The notes under the pieces: generated by a model
Told to the model about the DNA's origin: nothing
What the model saw: the letters and a program-made list of their open reading frames with translations, nothing else
The model's database searches: none
Part shown: positions 28,901 to 36,551 of the stretch, piece by piece
Layout of the letters: each line of letters starts with the position of its first letter
How positions within the stretch are numbered: position 1 is the first letter of the stretch
Program-made: the position numbers and the translations under genes
Source: CAYFKJ01 sp964528595
GTDB lineage: Bacteria; Pseudomonadota; Alphaproteobacteria; UBA2966
DNA: 49,239 nucleotides
Direction: 5' to 3'
NCBI GenBank assembly: GCA_964528595.1
Contig: CAZGTM010000027.1
Span: forward strand, 1-49,239

Positions 28901-29739
28901 CCGTTGCCGACCTGGATGAGCCCGGCGACGTCAATCCCCTGGCGGCGCGGGTGCGGCGCGATGCCGCCGCCCTGGTGGCCGAAGGCGTGGCCGAGGACGA
29001 CGCCCGCGCCCGGGCCGGCCACCGCGTGTTCGGCTCCAAGCCCGGCGCCTACGGGGCCGGTCTGCAGGCGCTGATCGACGAGAAAGGCTGGGAGACCCAG
29101 GCCGATCTCGCCCGCGCCTATGTCGCCTGGGGCGGCTATGCCTACGGCGGCGGCACGGAGGGCAAGGCCGAGCACGGCCTGTTCGAGCGCCGTCTCGGCG
29201 CCGTCGAAGCCGTGGTGCAGAACCAGGACAACCGCGAACACGATTTGTTGGATTCGGACGATTATTATCAGTTCGAGGGCGGCCTCGCCGCCGCCGTTGA
29301 AGTCCACTCCGGCAGCGCCCCCAGCGTCTACCACAACGATCACTCCAGGCCGGAAACGCCCAAGGTCCGGACCTTGCAGGACGAAATCGCCCGCGTCGTG
29401 CGGGCCCGCGTGGTGAACCCCAAGTGGATCGCCGGCGTCATGCGCCACGGCTACAAGGGCGCGTTCGAGATGGCCGCCACGGTGGATTACATGTTCGCCT
29501 TCGCCGCCACCGCCCACGCCGTCGAGGACCACCATTTCGACGCTGTGTTCGACGCCTACCTCGGCGACGAAGAGGTGCGCGACTTCATCGCCGACAACAA
29601 CCCCGACGCCCTGCGCGAGATGGCGGAAAAATTCCTCGAAGCCCAGGAGCGCGGACTGTGGCGGCCCAGGCTCAATTCAACGCACGGCATTCTGAAAGAT
29701 CTGTCTTCCCCGACAGGTTCAGCCAAGGAGGCATCATGA
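25963..29739 (+). CDS. cobN: Cobaltochelatase large subunit CobN
   Basis: This 1258-residue protein is the porphyrin/corrin-binding subunit of the aerobic ATP-dependent cobalt chelatase, related to magnesium chelatase BchH. Length is normal. A conserved chelatase block is visible around residue 560 (VGKHGNLEWLPGKAL). In the late-cobalt pathway CobN inserts cobalt into hydrogenobyrinic acid a,c-diamide together with the AAA+ CobS and CobT. Neither chelatase partner is encoded in this window. It starts at a GTG 9 bp after cobW and overlaps cobO by 4 bases. Its coexistence with CbiX, CbiG and CbiD of the cobalt-early route is odd. It may use other AAA+ subunits elsewhere in the genome. Confidence 0.93.
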   Translation: MHLLAAKPGAVDDGSEAIDLGQTPGDIVVLSAADTELAMLAAAQSARSGKGGGAPDLRLASLLHLGHNMSVDGYVDDIVSNAKLVVVRLLGGVGYWPYGVERVTEVCRAKGIALAIVPGDDQPDPELSGLSTLDAEAVHRLWQYCVQGGPDNALQFLNYAAALIGGDADWREPAPLMRGGLYWPGLGAVDLAAIRERWQNQGGVAPIVFYRALYQASNLAPIDALVAALETQGLCPLPIFVASLKDPVAAGVLEEAFALVPPSVVLNATGFAVAKPGAVRDPGPLDKPGAPVLQVVFAGSNEESWRDGTRGLAARDIAMNVALPEVDGRVLSRAVSFKAEARFDEQSQTSIVAYQPVPDRIDFVAALAAAWAHLGATPAADRRVALVLANYPNRDGRMGNGVGLDSPAAAAAMLAALAAAGYRIEDAPADGNDLVDRLKRGPTNAPDRQREISEVLSFADYSAFFARLPETVRDQVTEKWGAPEDDPFYRPGELDCGVFAIPAFRTGNAVVGLQPARGYNIDPVKTYHDPDLVPPHGYLAFYAWLREGFRAQAVVHVGKHGNLEWLPGKALALSEDCFPETAFGPLPHLYPFIVNDPGEGTQAKRRSSAVIVDHLTPPLARAETYGPLRDLEARCDEYYEAASVDPRRLRILGEQILETAAGLGLDKDVGIADADDEATALAKLDNYLCELKEMQIRDGLHIFGQSPESDLLEALLVALVRVPRGPAGAEASILRALAADAGLGDFDPLDCELGAPWQGPRPDVLATVAQDQWRTVGDTLERLELMALGLVSGAIALPDDWPRSAAVLGYIDDELRPLVENCGAAEMTGLLTGLDGRFLEPGSSGAPTRGRPDVLPTGRNFYSVDTRTVPTPAAWHLGWKSADLLVAHHRQSHGAWPRSMAISAWGTSNMRTGGDDIAQALALMGAKPTWEGASGRVTGFEILPADMLDRPRVDVTLRVSGFFRDAFPSLMDLVDSAARAVADLDEPGDVNPLAARVRRDAAALVAEGVAEDDARARAGHRVFGSKPGAYGAGLQALIDEKGWETQADLARAYVAWGGYAYGGGTEGKAEHGLFERRLGAVEAVVQNQDNREHDLLDSDDYYQFEGGLAAAVEVHSGSAPSVYHNDHSRPETPKVRTLQDEIARVVRARVVNPKWIAGVMRHGYKGAFEMAATVDYMFAFAATAHAVEDHHFDAVFDAYLGDEEVRDFIADNNPDALREMAEKFLEAQERGLWRPRLNSTHGILKDLSSPTGSAKEAS

Positions 29740-30386
29740 GCGAAGAGACGCCAAAATCTTCCGAGACCGAAGAAGAACTCGACAAGCGCCACGCCGAAAA
29801 GATGGCCAAGCGCAAGGCGGCGCGCAACAAGATGCTCGCCACCAAGACCATCGAGAAAGGCCTGCTGATCGTCCATACCGGCAAGGGTAAGGGTAAATCG
29901 ACGGCAGCCTTCGGTCTGGCGGCGCGCGCCGTCGGCAACGACATGAAGGTCGGCATCGTCCAGTTCGTCAAAGGCAAGTGGGAAACCGGCGAGCGTGTCG
30001 TGCTGGAGAAGTTTCCCGACCAGGTCACCATCCGCACCATGGGCGAGGGCTTCACCTGGGACACCCAGGACCGCCAGCGCGACATCGCAGCTGCGAAAAA
30101 CGCCTGGGAGGTCGCCAAGGAAATGATCGAGGCCTGCCGGGGACCGGAACCGGCCTACGACATGGTGGTGCTGGACGAGATCAACATCGTCCTGCGTTAC
30201 GACTATCTCGATCTGGCCGACGTCGTCGAGGTGCTCAACGCCCGGCCCGAGATGCTCCACGTCGTGGTGACGGGGCGCAACGCCAAGGAGGATCTGATCG
30301 AAGCCGCCGACCTCGTCACCGAAATGACCCAGGTGAAACACCCCTTCCGCAGCGGCGTCAAAGCCCAGGTCGGAATCGAGTTCTGA
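29736..30386 (+). CDS. cobO: Cob(I)yrinic acid a,c-diamide adenosyltransferase (CobO/BtuR)
   Basis: The 216-residue enzyme transfers the adenosyl group of ATP to reduced cobalt in corrinoids. The P-loop HTGKGKGKSTAAFG is at about 47-60. The following VQFVKGKW, GEGFTWDTQD, VVLDEIN and VVVTGRNA blocks are those of the CobA/CobO/BtuR family. A charged N-terminal stretch of about 40 residues precedes the core. The ATG at 29736 overlaps the cobN stop and has AAGGAG upstream. Confidence 0.95.
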   Translation: MSEETPKSSETEEELDKRHAEKMAKRKAARNKMLATKTIEKGLLIVHTGKGKGKSTAAFGLAARAVGNDMKVGIVQFVKGKWETGERVVLEKFPDQVTIRTMGEGFTWDTQDRQRDIAAAKNAWEVAKEMIEACRGPEPAYDMVVLDEINIVLRYDYLDLADVVEVLNARPEMLHVVVTGRNAKEDLIEAADLVTEMTQVKHPFRSGVKAQVGIEF

Positions 30387-30390
30387 TCGC

Positions 30391-31857
30391 GTGACGACAC
30401 CCGCCATCATGTTCCAGGGCACGGGCTCGGACGTCGGCAAATCGCTGATCGTCGCCGGCCTGGCGCGCAGCTTTGCGCGCAGCGGTCTCAAGGTGCGCCC
30501 GTTCAAACCCCAGAACATGTCGAACAACGCCGCCGTCACGGCGGATGGCGGAGAGATCGGCCGCGCCCAGGCCCTGCAGGCCCGGGCCGCCGGGGTTGAG
30601 CCGGTGGCCGACATGAACCCCGTGTTGCTCAAACCCCAAACCGACGTCGGCGCCCAGGTCATCGTGCGCGGCCAAGTGCGCGGCAACGCCACGGCGGCGG
30701 AATACACCGGGCTCAAGCCCGGTCTGATGGCCGAGGTGCTGGAAAGTTTCGCGGCCATCGGCGAGGACGCCGACCTCGTGTTGATCGAAGGCGCGGGCAG
30801 CGCGGCGGAGGTCAACCTGCGCGCCGCCGACATCGCCAACATGGGCTTCGCGGAGGCCGCCGGCGTGCCGGTCGCCCTGATCGCCGATATCGACCGGGGC
30901 GGCGTGATCGCCAGCCTGGTGGGCACCCATACCCTGTTGCCGGAATCCGAACGGGCACGCATCCGGGGCTTCATCGTCAACCGCTTCCGGGGCGATGCCG
31001 CATTGTTTGCCGACGGCATGGCGGAAATCGAGAAGAGAACCAATTGGCCGACCTTCGGCCTGATCCCTTACTGGCCGGACGCTGCCCGCCTGCCCGCCGA
31101 GGACGCCGTCGTACTGGAGCGCAAAACCGGCAAGCAAAACACCGGTGGCATCCGCATCGCCGTCCCCCAACTTTCCCGCATCGCCAATTTCGACGATTTC
31201 GATCCGTTGATCGCCGAGCCGGGCGTCGATCTCGATTACGTCGAAGCCGGCCGCGCCCTGCCGGGCGACGCGGATCTCGTCATTCTGCCGGGCTCCAAGG
31301 CCACGCTCGCCGATCTTCGGTTCCTGAAGGAGCAGGGCTGGGATATCGACATCCGGGCCCACGCCCGGCGCGGCGGACGCATTCTGGGCATCTGCGCCGG
31401 GTACCAGATGCTCGGCACGGCCGTGCACGATCCCGACGGCCTGGAAGGCGTGCCGGGCAGCGAAGCGGGCCTCGGATTGCTGAATGTCGAAACCGCCATC
31501 GCCGGCGACAAATCACTGAAGAAGGTGGACGGTTTCGATCCCCGCGATAAAGCGGCCATTCGCGGCTACGAGATGCACTGCGGCGAAACGGCGGGCGACG
31601 GCGCGACGGCGCCGATGTTGATGCTCGACGGTGACCGGCCGGACGGGGCGGTCGACGCCGGCCGGCGTGTCATGGGCTGTTATGTCCACGGCCTGTTCGC
31701 CTCAGACGACTATCGCAAAGCGTTGCTGGCAAGCCTCGGCGGAGACAGCAGTTTGGACTACGAGGCCGATGTCGACGCCGCACTGGACGGTCTGGCCGAC
31801 CACCTGGAAGCCCATCTGCACACCGAACGGATTTTGGAGATTGCCGGTGGGTGCTAG
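30391..31857 (+). CDS. cobQ: Cobyric acid synthase (glutamine-hydrolysing)
   Basis: The 488-residue enzyme amidates four side chains of adenosylcobyrinate diamide. The N-terminal synthetase domain has GTGSDVGKS (10-18) and the PFKPQNMSNN block. The C-terminal glutamine amidotransferase domain has the nucleophile Cys335 (ICAGYQMLG) and His433 (YVHGLF). It begins at a GTG 4 bp after cobO and is the last gene of the riboswitch-led run, ending 4 bp from the convergent cbiB stop. Confidence 0.95.
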   Translation: MTTPAIMFQGTGSDVGKSLIVAGLARSFARSGLKVRPFKPQNMSNNAAVTADGGEIGRAQALQARAAGVEPVADMNPVLLKPQTDVGAQVIVRGQVRGNATAAEYTGLKPGLMAEVLESFAAIGEDADLVLIEGAGSAAEVNLRAADIANMGFAEAAGVPVALIADIDRGGVIASLVGTHTLLPESERARIRGFIVNRFRGDAALFADGMAEIEKRTNWPTFGLIPYWPDAARLPAEDAVVLERKTGKQNTGGIRIAVPQLSRIANFDDFDPLIAEPGVDLDYVEAGRALPGDADLVILPGSKATLADLRFLKEQGWDIDIRAHARRGGRILGICAGYQMLGTAVHDPDGLEGVPGSEAGLGLLNVETAIAGDKSLKKVDGFDPRDKAAIRGYEMHCGETAGDGATAPMLMLDGDRPDGAVDAGRRVMGCYVHGLFASDDYRKALLASLGGDSSLDYEADVDAALDGLADHLEAHLHTERILEIAGGC

Positions 31858-31861
31858 AGCG

Positions 31862-32854
31862 TCACATCAGCCACGCCAGAAAGGCGGTGCCGGCGGCAAG
31901 CAAGGCGTTTGCCCAGAAATAAAGGCTGAGCGCGCGCGCCAGCTCCGCACCGTCGATCTCGCGGCGGCCCTCGCCGCCCATGTAGGGATCGTCCACCGCA
32001 CCCGCGGCATACACCCGCGGCCCCGCCAGGGCGACGCCCAAGGCGCCGGCCATCGCCGCCTCCGGCCAGCCGGCGTTGGGCGAGCGGTGCTGACGGGCGT
32101 CCCTGGTCATCACCCCGTAGGCGTTGGGACCGGAGGCATCGGGCAGCACGTAGGCGGCGGCGCAGATCAACAGCGCCGCCAGGCGCGCCGGAACAAGATT
32201 GGCGAAATCGTCAAGCCGGGCCGACGCCCAGCCGAAGTCGGCGTGGCGTTCGCTTTTGTGGCCCACCATGCTGTCGGCGGTGTTGAGCGCCTTGTAGGCG
32301 ACCAGACCGGGCAGGCCGAACAGGGCGTACCAGAAGGCCGGCGCCACGACACCGTCGGAGAAGTTCTCGGCCAGCGATTCGATAGCGGCACGGACGACGC
32401 CGGGCTCATCCAGTTGTTCGGGATCCCGGCCGACGATGCGCGCCACCTCCGCCCGGCCGCCGGCCAGACCGCGTTCCCTGAGGCCGCGCGCCACCGCAGT
32501 GACGTGGTCATGGAGCGACCGTCCGGCGAGAAAGACCGCGACCAGGACGATTTCAAGCACGACGCCGATGGAGAGCGCCCGCGAGACCTGGGCCAGGGCC
32601 CAACCCGCCAAGACGCCGCCGCAGATCAGCGCGGCGGCGAAGACCATGCCCGCCTGACGCCGCCGCTCGGCCCCGTCGCCTTCTCTGTTGAAGGTGTTGT
32701 CGGCCCAGCCGATGACATTTCCGATGACCGCTACCGGATGCGGCACGCGGGACCACAGCGCCGGCGGGTCGCCGATCACGGCATCGGCGGCCAGGGCCAG
32801 CAGCAGGATGACCAGCGGGGTCAAAGCCGCTTCGGGAAGGTCAAAGAAGAACAT
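31862..32854 (-). CDS. cbiB: Adenosylcobinamide-phosphate synthase (CbiB/CobD)
   Basis: The 330-residue membrane protein condenses adenosylcobyrate with the aminopropanol arm. It has the family start (DAVIGDPPALW followed by PHPV, residues 24-41). The central ESLAENFSDGVVAPAFWYALFG and NTADSMVGHK blocks follow, as does a C-terminal hydrophobic helix. Four to five membrane segments are visible. It lies alone on the minus strand, convergent with cobQ and divergent from cbiX. A candidate promoter places the RNA start at or next to the ATG, so the message may be leaderless. The partner decarboxylase that makes aminopropanol phosphate is not in the window. Confidence 0.94.
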   Translation of the reverse strand: MFFFDLPEAALTPLVILLLALAADAVIGDPPALWSRVPHPVAVIGNVIGWADNTFNREGDGAERRRQAGMVFAAALICGGVLAGWALAQVSRALSIGVVLEIVLVAVFLAGRSLHDHVTAVARGLRERGLAGGRAEVARIVGRDPEQLDEPGVVRAAIESLAENFSDGVVAPAFWYALFGLPGLVAYKALNTADSMVGHKSERHADFGWASARLDDFANLVPARLAALLICAAAYVLPDASGPNAYGVMTRDARQHRSPNAGWPEAAMAGALGVALAGPRVYAAGAVDDPYMGGEGRREIDGAELARALSLYFWANALLAAGTAFLAWLM

Positions 32855-32860
32855 CGCCAG

Positions 32861-32889
32861 ACAATGATTTGCGATTTCGCCGCCGTCAA
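32861..32889 (-). promoter_or_regulatory. Predicted promoter of cbiB
   Basis: On the minus strand TTGACG (32889-32884) is followed after 17 bases by CATTGT (32866-32861). Transcription would begin about at the ATG (32854). The -35 is strong and the -10 weak. It overlaps the left arm of the inverted repeat at 32874-32907. Confidence 0.35.
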
Positions 32890-32907
32890 CTTATGGCGCG
32901 GCGAAAT
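32874..32907. repeat. Perfect 10-bp inverted repeat in the cbiB/cbiX divergent region
   Basis: ATTTCGCCGC at 32874-32883 and GCGGCGAAAT at 32898-32907 are exact complements around a 14-base centre. The repeat ends one base before the -35 of the predicted cbiX promoter and covers the predicted cbiB promoter. An operator is plausible, though a mere hairpin is not excluded. Confidence 0.6.
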
Positions 32908-32936
32908 TTGGCACGGAACACCGGCAGTGCTATGAG
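32908..32936 (+). promoter_or_regulatory. Predicted promoter of the cbiX operon
   Basis: TTGGCA (32908-32913) and TATGAG (32931-32936) are 17 bases apart, upstream of GAGGAA and the cbiX ATG at 32961. No B12 riboswitch elements are seen in this 106-bp gap. Confidence 0.5.
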
Positions 32937-32960
32937 AGCCGGTAATTTGAGGAACCCAGT

Positions 32961-33923
32961 ATGAGTGAAGAGATTAAAACCGGCGTCATGATCTGCGGCC
33001 ACGGCAGCCGCGACGATACCGCTGTGGCGGAGTTTGAAAACCTCGCCGTGCGCCTGCGTGAGCTGCTGCCTGACTATGAAGTCGAACACGGCTTCCTGGA
33101 GTTCGCCCTACCGATCATCCGCGAGGGCCTGGACAAACTTGTCGCCAAAGGCTGCAAGCGGATCTTTGCCCTGCCGGGTATGCTGTTCGCCGCCGCCCAC
33201 GTCAAGAACGACATCCCGTCCGTCCTGAACGAGTTCAGCCGCGACAACCCCGATGTCGAGCTGCATTTCGCGCGTGAACTGGCCGTCAGCCTGAAGCTTG
33301 TCAACGCCGCCGCCGCCCGCATCGAGGACGCCATCGCCGAGGCCGACAAGCGCCAGGAGATCGGCCGCGAGGAGACCCTTTTGATGGTGGTCGGGCGCGG
33401 CGCCTCCGACCCGGACGCCAACTCCAACGTCTGCAAGATCACGCGCTTTCTGTGGGAGGGGCTCAATCTGGGTTGGGCGGAAACCAGTTATTCGGGCGTC
33501 GCGGTGCCGTTGATCGCGGACGGCCTCGATTATGCCGCCAAGCTCGGCTTCAAGCGCATCGTGGTTTTCCCCTACTTCCTGTTTTCCGGCATTCTGGTCA
33601 CGCGCATCTACGATGCCGCCGATGTCGCCAACGCAAGGTATCCGGATATCGACGTCATCAAGGCGGGCTACCTGAACGATCATCCGCAGGTGCTGGACAC
33701 CTTCATCGAGCGCATGAACGAGATCATCGAAGGCAACCCCAACATGAACTGCCAGCTCTGCAAGTACCGCGAACAGCTGGTGGGCTTCGAGGCCGAGCAC
33801 GGCGCGCCGCAGGTCGGCCACCACCACCACGTCCAGGGCATCGGCACCGACGGCGACCACAGCCACGGCCACCATCATCACGGCCACGGACACGGTCACC
33901 ATCATCACGACGGCGAGAGCTGA
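32961..33923 (+). CDS. cbiX: Sirohydrochlorin cobaltochelatase CbiX (long form) with histidine-rich tail
   Basis: The 320-residue protein inserts Co2+ into sirohydrochlorin, the entry step of the cobalt-early pathway. Two CbiX-like halves are visible. The first has GHGSRD with His14 and a second candidate ligand His80 (FAAAHVKND). The second half has GRGASD, where Arg replaces the His, so only the first site seems active. NCQLCKYR (Cys264/Cys267) matches the CxxC that can hold an Fe-S cluster in long CbiX proteins. Residues 287-316 contain 16 histidines, probably a cobalt store. It heads the cbiX-cobH-cobL-cobI-cobJ-cobM operon, with 9 bp to cobH. Confidence 0.92.
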   Translation: MSEEIKTGVMICGHGSRDDTAVAEFENLAVRLRELLPDYEVEHGFLEFALPIIREGLDKLVAKGCKRIFALPGMLFAAAHVKNDIPSVLNEFSRDNPDVELHFARELAVSLKLVNAAAARIEDAIAEADKRQEIGREETLLMVVGRGASDPDANSNVCKITRFLWEGLNLGWAETSYSGVAVPLIADGLDYAAKLGFKRIVVFPYFLFSGILVTRIYDAADVANARYPDIDVIKAGYLNDHPQVLDTFIERMNEIIEGNPNMNCQLCKYREQLVGFEAEHGAPQVGHHHHVQGIGTDGDHSHGHHHHGHGHGHHHHDGES

Positions 33924-33932
33924 AGGCGGGAC

Positions 33933-34583
33933 GTGGGAGCCGACAAGACATACTTTTATCTGCGCGATCCGGCGGCGATCTACCGCCGCTCGTTCGAGAT
34001 CGTGCGGGCGGAGACCGATACCGAAGGATTGCCCGACGACCTGGCCCGGCTGGTGCTGCGCCTGGTGCACGCCTGCGGCATGCCGGACATCGTCGGCGAC
34101 CTCGCCTGGTCGGGCGACGTCGCCGGGGCGGCAGCCCGCGCTCTGGCCGACGGCGCGCCCGTGCTGGCGGATTGCCGCATGGTGGCGGACGGCATCATCG
34201 GCCGCCGCCTGCCCGCCGATAACGAAGTGATCTGTACTTTGGACACACCCTCCATCGCCGATCAGGCCGCCATGCTGGGCACCACGCGCTCGGCCGCCGC
34301 GGTCGATCTCTGGATGGGGCCGCTCTCAGGCGCCGTGGTAGCGATCGGCAACGCGCCGACGGCGCTGTTCCGTCTGCTCGAGCTGTTGGACGGCGGCGCT
34401 TGCCGCCCGGCCGCCATTCTGGCTTTTCCGGTAGGCTTCGTCGGCGCGGCGGAAAGCAAGCAGGCGCTGATCGACGCCGAACTCGGCATTCCCTTCATCA
34501 CCTTGAAGGGCCGGCGCGGAGGCAGCGCCATGGCGGCAGCGGCCGTCAACGCGGTCGCCGCAACCAGCGAGGACGATCAATGA
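33933..34583 (+). CDS. cobH: Precorrin-8X/cobalt-precorrin-8 methylmutase
   Basis: The 216-residue enzyme (CobH/CbiC) moves the C11 methyl group to C12, giving (cobalt-)hydrogenobyrinate. The catalytic His46 lies in the conserved RLVHACGM. The DCRMVADGI, NAPTALF and GFVGAAESK blocks follow. It starts at a GTG. It overlaps cobL by 4 bases. With CbiX, CbiG and CbiD nearby, its natural substrate is probably cobalt-precorrin-8. Confidence 0.94.
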   Translation: MGADKTYFYLRDPAAIYRRSFEIVRAETDTEGLPDDLARLVLRLVHACGMPDIVGDLAWSGDVAGAAARALADGAPVLADCRMVADGIIGRRLPADNEVICTLDTPSIADQAAMLGTTRSAAAVDLWMGPLSGAVVAIGNAPTALFRLLELLDGGACRPAAILAFPVGFVGAAESKQALIDAELGIPFITLKGRRGGSAMAAAAVNAVAATSEDDQ

Positions 34584-35800
34584 CGCAATCCCCCTGGCTC
34601 TCCGTGATCGGCATCGGCGAGGACGGGCTTGAGGGTCTATCCGCCTCGGCGCGGGCCCTGCTGGATGCCGCCGATATCGTCGCCGGCGGGGACCGCCATC
34701 TGGCGATGATGCCGAAACAGACGCACGATCTTCTGGCCTGGCCGACGCCCTTGGAGGATCTCTTTGACGACCTGGCCAAACACGGCGCCGCCGGCCGCCA
34801 GGTCGCGGTTCTGGCGACGGGAAATCCCATGTGGTACGGCGTCGGCGTCAAGCTGAGTGCGCGTTTCAAGCCCGAGGAGATGACCGTCATCCCGGGATCG
34901 TCGGCTTTCGACATGGCCTGCGCCCGCCTGGTTTGGCCCCAGGCGGAGACGGCCTGCCTCACCGTACACGGCCGCCCGGTCGAAACGGTCAACGGGCACC
35001 TGAGACCGGGCGCGCGTCTTGTGGTGCTTTGCCGCGACGGCCGGAGCCCGCGCGAAATCGCCGCCGAACTCGTCAAGCTCGGGTACGGCGGCAGCGCCAT
35101 GACGGCGCTCTGCCGCATGGGCGGGCCCAATGAAGTACGCGTCGACGCGACCGCCGCCGATTGGCCGGACGAACCAACCGACGATTTCGTCTCCGTTGGC
35201 ATTCACTGCGTCGCCGACGACGGCGCCAAAGCCTACAGCCGGTCTCCCGGCCTACCCGACGAGGCCTTTCGCCATGACGGCCAACTGACCAAACGCGAAG
35301 TCCGCGCCATGACGCTGGCCGCCTTGCAACCCAAACCCGGCGAAACCCTGTGGGATATCGGGGCGGGCTGCGGCTCCATCGCCATCGAATGGATGCGCGC
35401 TTCGGAGCACGGTGCGGCCGTCGCCATCGAACGGAGCAAGGCACGGGCCGGCCTCATCGCCGAGAACTCCGCCGCTTTGGGAACGCCCAAACTGGAATTG
35501 GTGATCGGCGCAGCCCCCGAGGCCTTGGCCGATCTGGGGCAGCCGGACGCCGTGTTCATCGGCGGCGGCATCGCGACGGACGGTGTTTTCGACGCCGCCT
35601 GGCAGGCCCTGCCGCCTGGCGGACGGCTGACGGCCAACGTCGTCACGGCGGAAGGCGAAGCCCGCGTGCTGGCGCTGCACAATCAATTCGGCGGGGAATT
35701 GCGGCGTCTGGAGATCTCCCGTGCCGAGCCCCGCGGCGATTTCAACATGTGGCGCGCGCTCGCGCCGGTCACGCAATGGAGCGTGACCAAATCAGCTTGA
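34580..35800 (+). CDS. cobL: Precorrin-6Y C5,15-methyltransferase (decarboxylating), CbiE-CbiT fusion
   Basis: The 406-residue protein joins a CbiE-type SAM methyltransferase (residues 1 to about 205, starting SVIGIGEDGLEGLS) to a CbiT-type one (about 230-406). The CbiT part has the SAM motif WDIGAGCGSIAIEWM near residue 257. Together they methylate C5 and C15 and decarboxylate the C12 acetate. The fusion is normal for CobL; in the classic anaerobic pathway the parts are separate. The start is set by the ATGA overlap with cobH. Confidence 0.94.
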   Translation: MTQSPWLSVIGIGEDGLEGLSASARALLDAADIVAGGDRHLAMMPKQTHDLLAWPTPLEDLFDDLAKHGAAGRQVAVLATGNPMWYGVGVKLSARFKPEEMTVIPGSSAFDMACARLVWPQAETACLTVHGRPVETVNGHLRPGARLVVLCRDGRSPREIAAELVKLGYGGSAMTALCRMGGPNEVRVDATAADWPDEPTDDFVSVGIHCVADDGAKAYSRSPGLPDEAFRHDGQLTKREVRAMTLAALQPKPGETLWDIGAGCGSIAIEWMRASEHGAAVAIERSKARAGLIAENSAALGTPKLELVIGAAPEALADLGQPDAVFIGGGIATDGVFDAAWQALPPGGRLTANVVTAEGEARVLALHNQFGGELRRLEISRAEPRGDFNMWRALAPVTQWSVTKSA

Positions 35801-35816
35801 GGAAAGCGGAACGAAC

Positions 35817-36551
35817 ATGAGTGGTACCCTTTACGGCCTGGGCATCGGGCCCGGCGATCCCGAACTCATCACGCTTAAGGCGTTGCGTCTTTTGCGCGAC
35901 TGCCCGGTGATCGCCTGGCCCGCACCGGACGACGGCGACAGCTTGGCCCGCAGCATCGTCGCCGAGCACCTGCCCGGCGGTCAAACCGAAGTGCCCATCC
36001 GCATCCCCATGACTCCCGGCCATTTCCCCGCCGAATCGGTTTACGACGAGGCCGCCCGGGAAATCTCCGAGCATCTCGAGGCCGGCCGCGACGTCGCCTG
36101 CATCTGCGAGGGTGATCCCTTCTTCTACGGCTCGTTCATGTATCTCTTCGGCCGGCTGGCGGCGGATCACCAAGTCGAGGTCATACCGGGCGTCTCGTCG
36201 TTGACGGCCTGCGCCGCCGTCACGCACTCGCCGCTGGCCGCGCTCAACGACGTCTTGAGCGTCATCCCCGGCCCCTTGGCCGAGGATGAACTGGAAGCCA
36301 AGCTGCGCGCCGCCGACGCCGCGGCAATCATCAAGGTCGGCCGCCATCTCGGCAAGATCAGGGGTGTGATCGAGCGCCTCGGCCTGACCGGCCGCGCCCG
36401 CTACGTCGAACGCGCCACCATGGCCAACCAGCAGTCGATGCCGCTTGACGAAGTGGAGGGCGACGCCGCCCCCTATTTCTCGATGATCCTGGTGCACCGC
36501 CGCGGCGAGGCTTGGGTCAGCGAAATCGGCAGGAATGGGGTCGGCGCATGA
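35817..36551 (+). CDS. cobI: Precorrin-2/cobalt-factor II C20-methyltransferase
   Basis: The 244-residue SAM-dependent methyltransferase (CobI/CbiL) starts with GLGIGPGDPELITLKA and has ICEGDPFFYGSFMY and the VIPGVSSLTACAA block of the family. It adds the C20 methyl group. GGAAAG lies upstream of the ATG, 16 bp after cobL. Its stop overlaps the start of the cbiG-cobJ fusion by 4 bases. Confidence 0.93.
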   Translation: MSGTLYGLGIGPGDPELITLKALRLLRDCPVIAWPAPDDGDSLARSIVAEHLPGGQTEVPIRIPMTPGHFPAESVYDEAAREISEHLEAGRDVACICEGDPFFYGSFMYLFGRLAADHQVEVIPGVSSLTACAAVTHSPLAALNDVLSVIPGPLAEDELEAKLRAADAAAIIKVGRHLGKIRGVIERLGLTGRARYVERATMANQQSMPLDEVEGDAAPYFSMILVHRRGEAWVSEIGRNGVGA

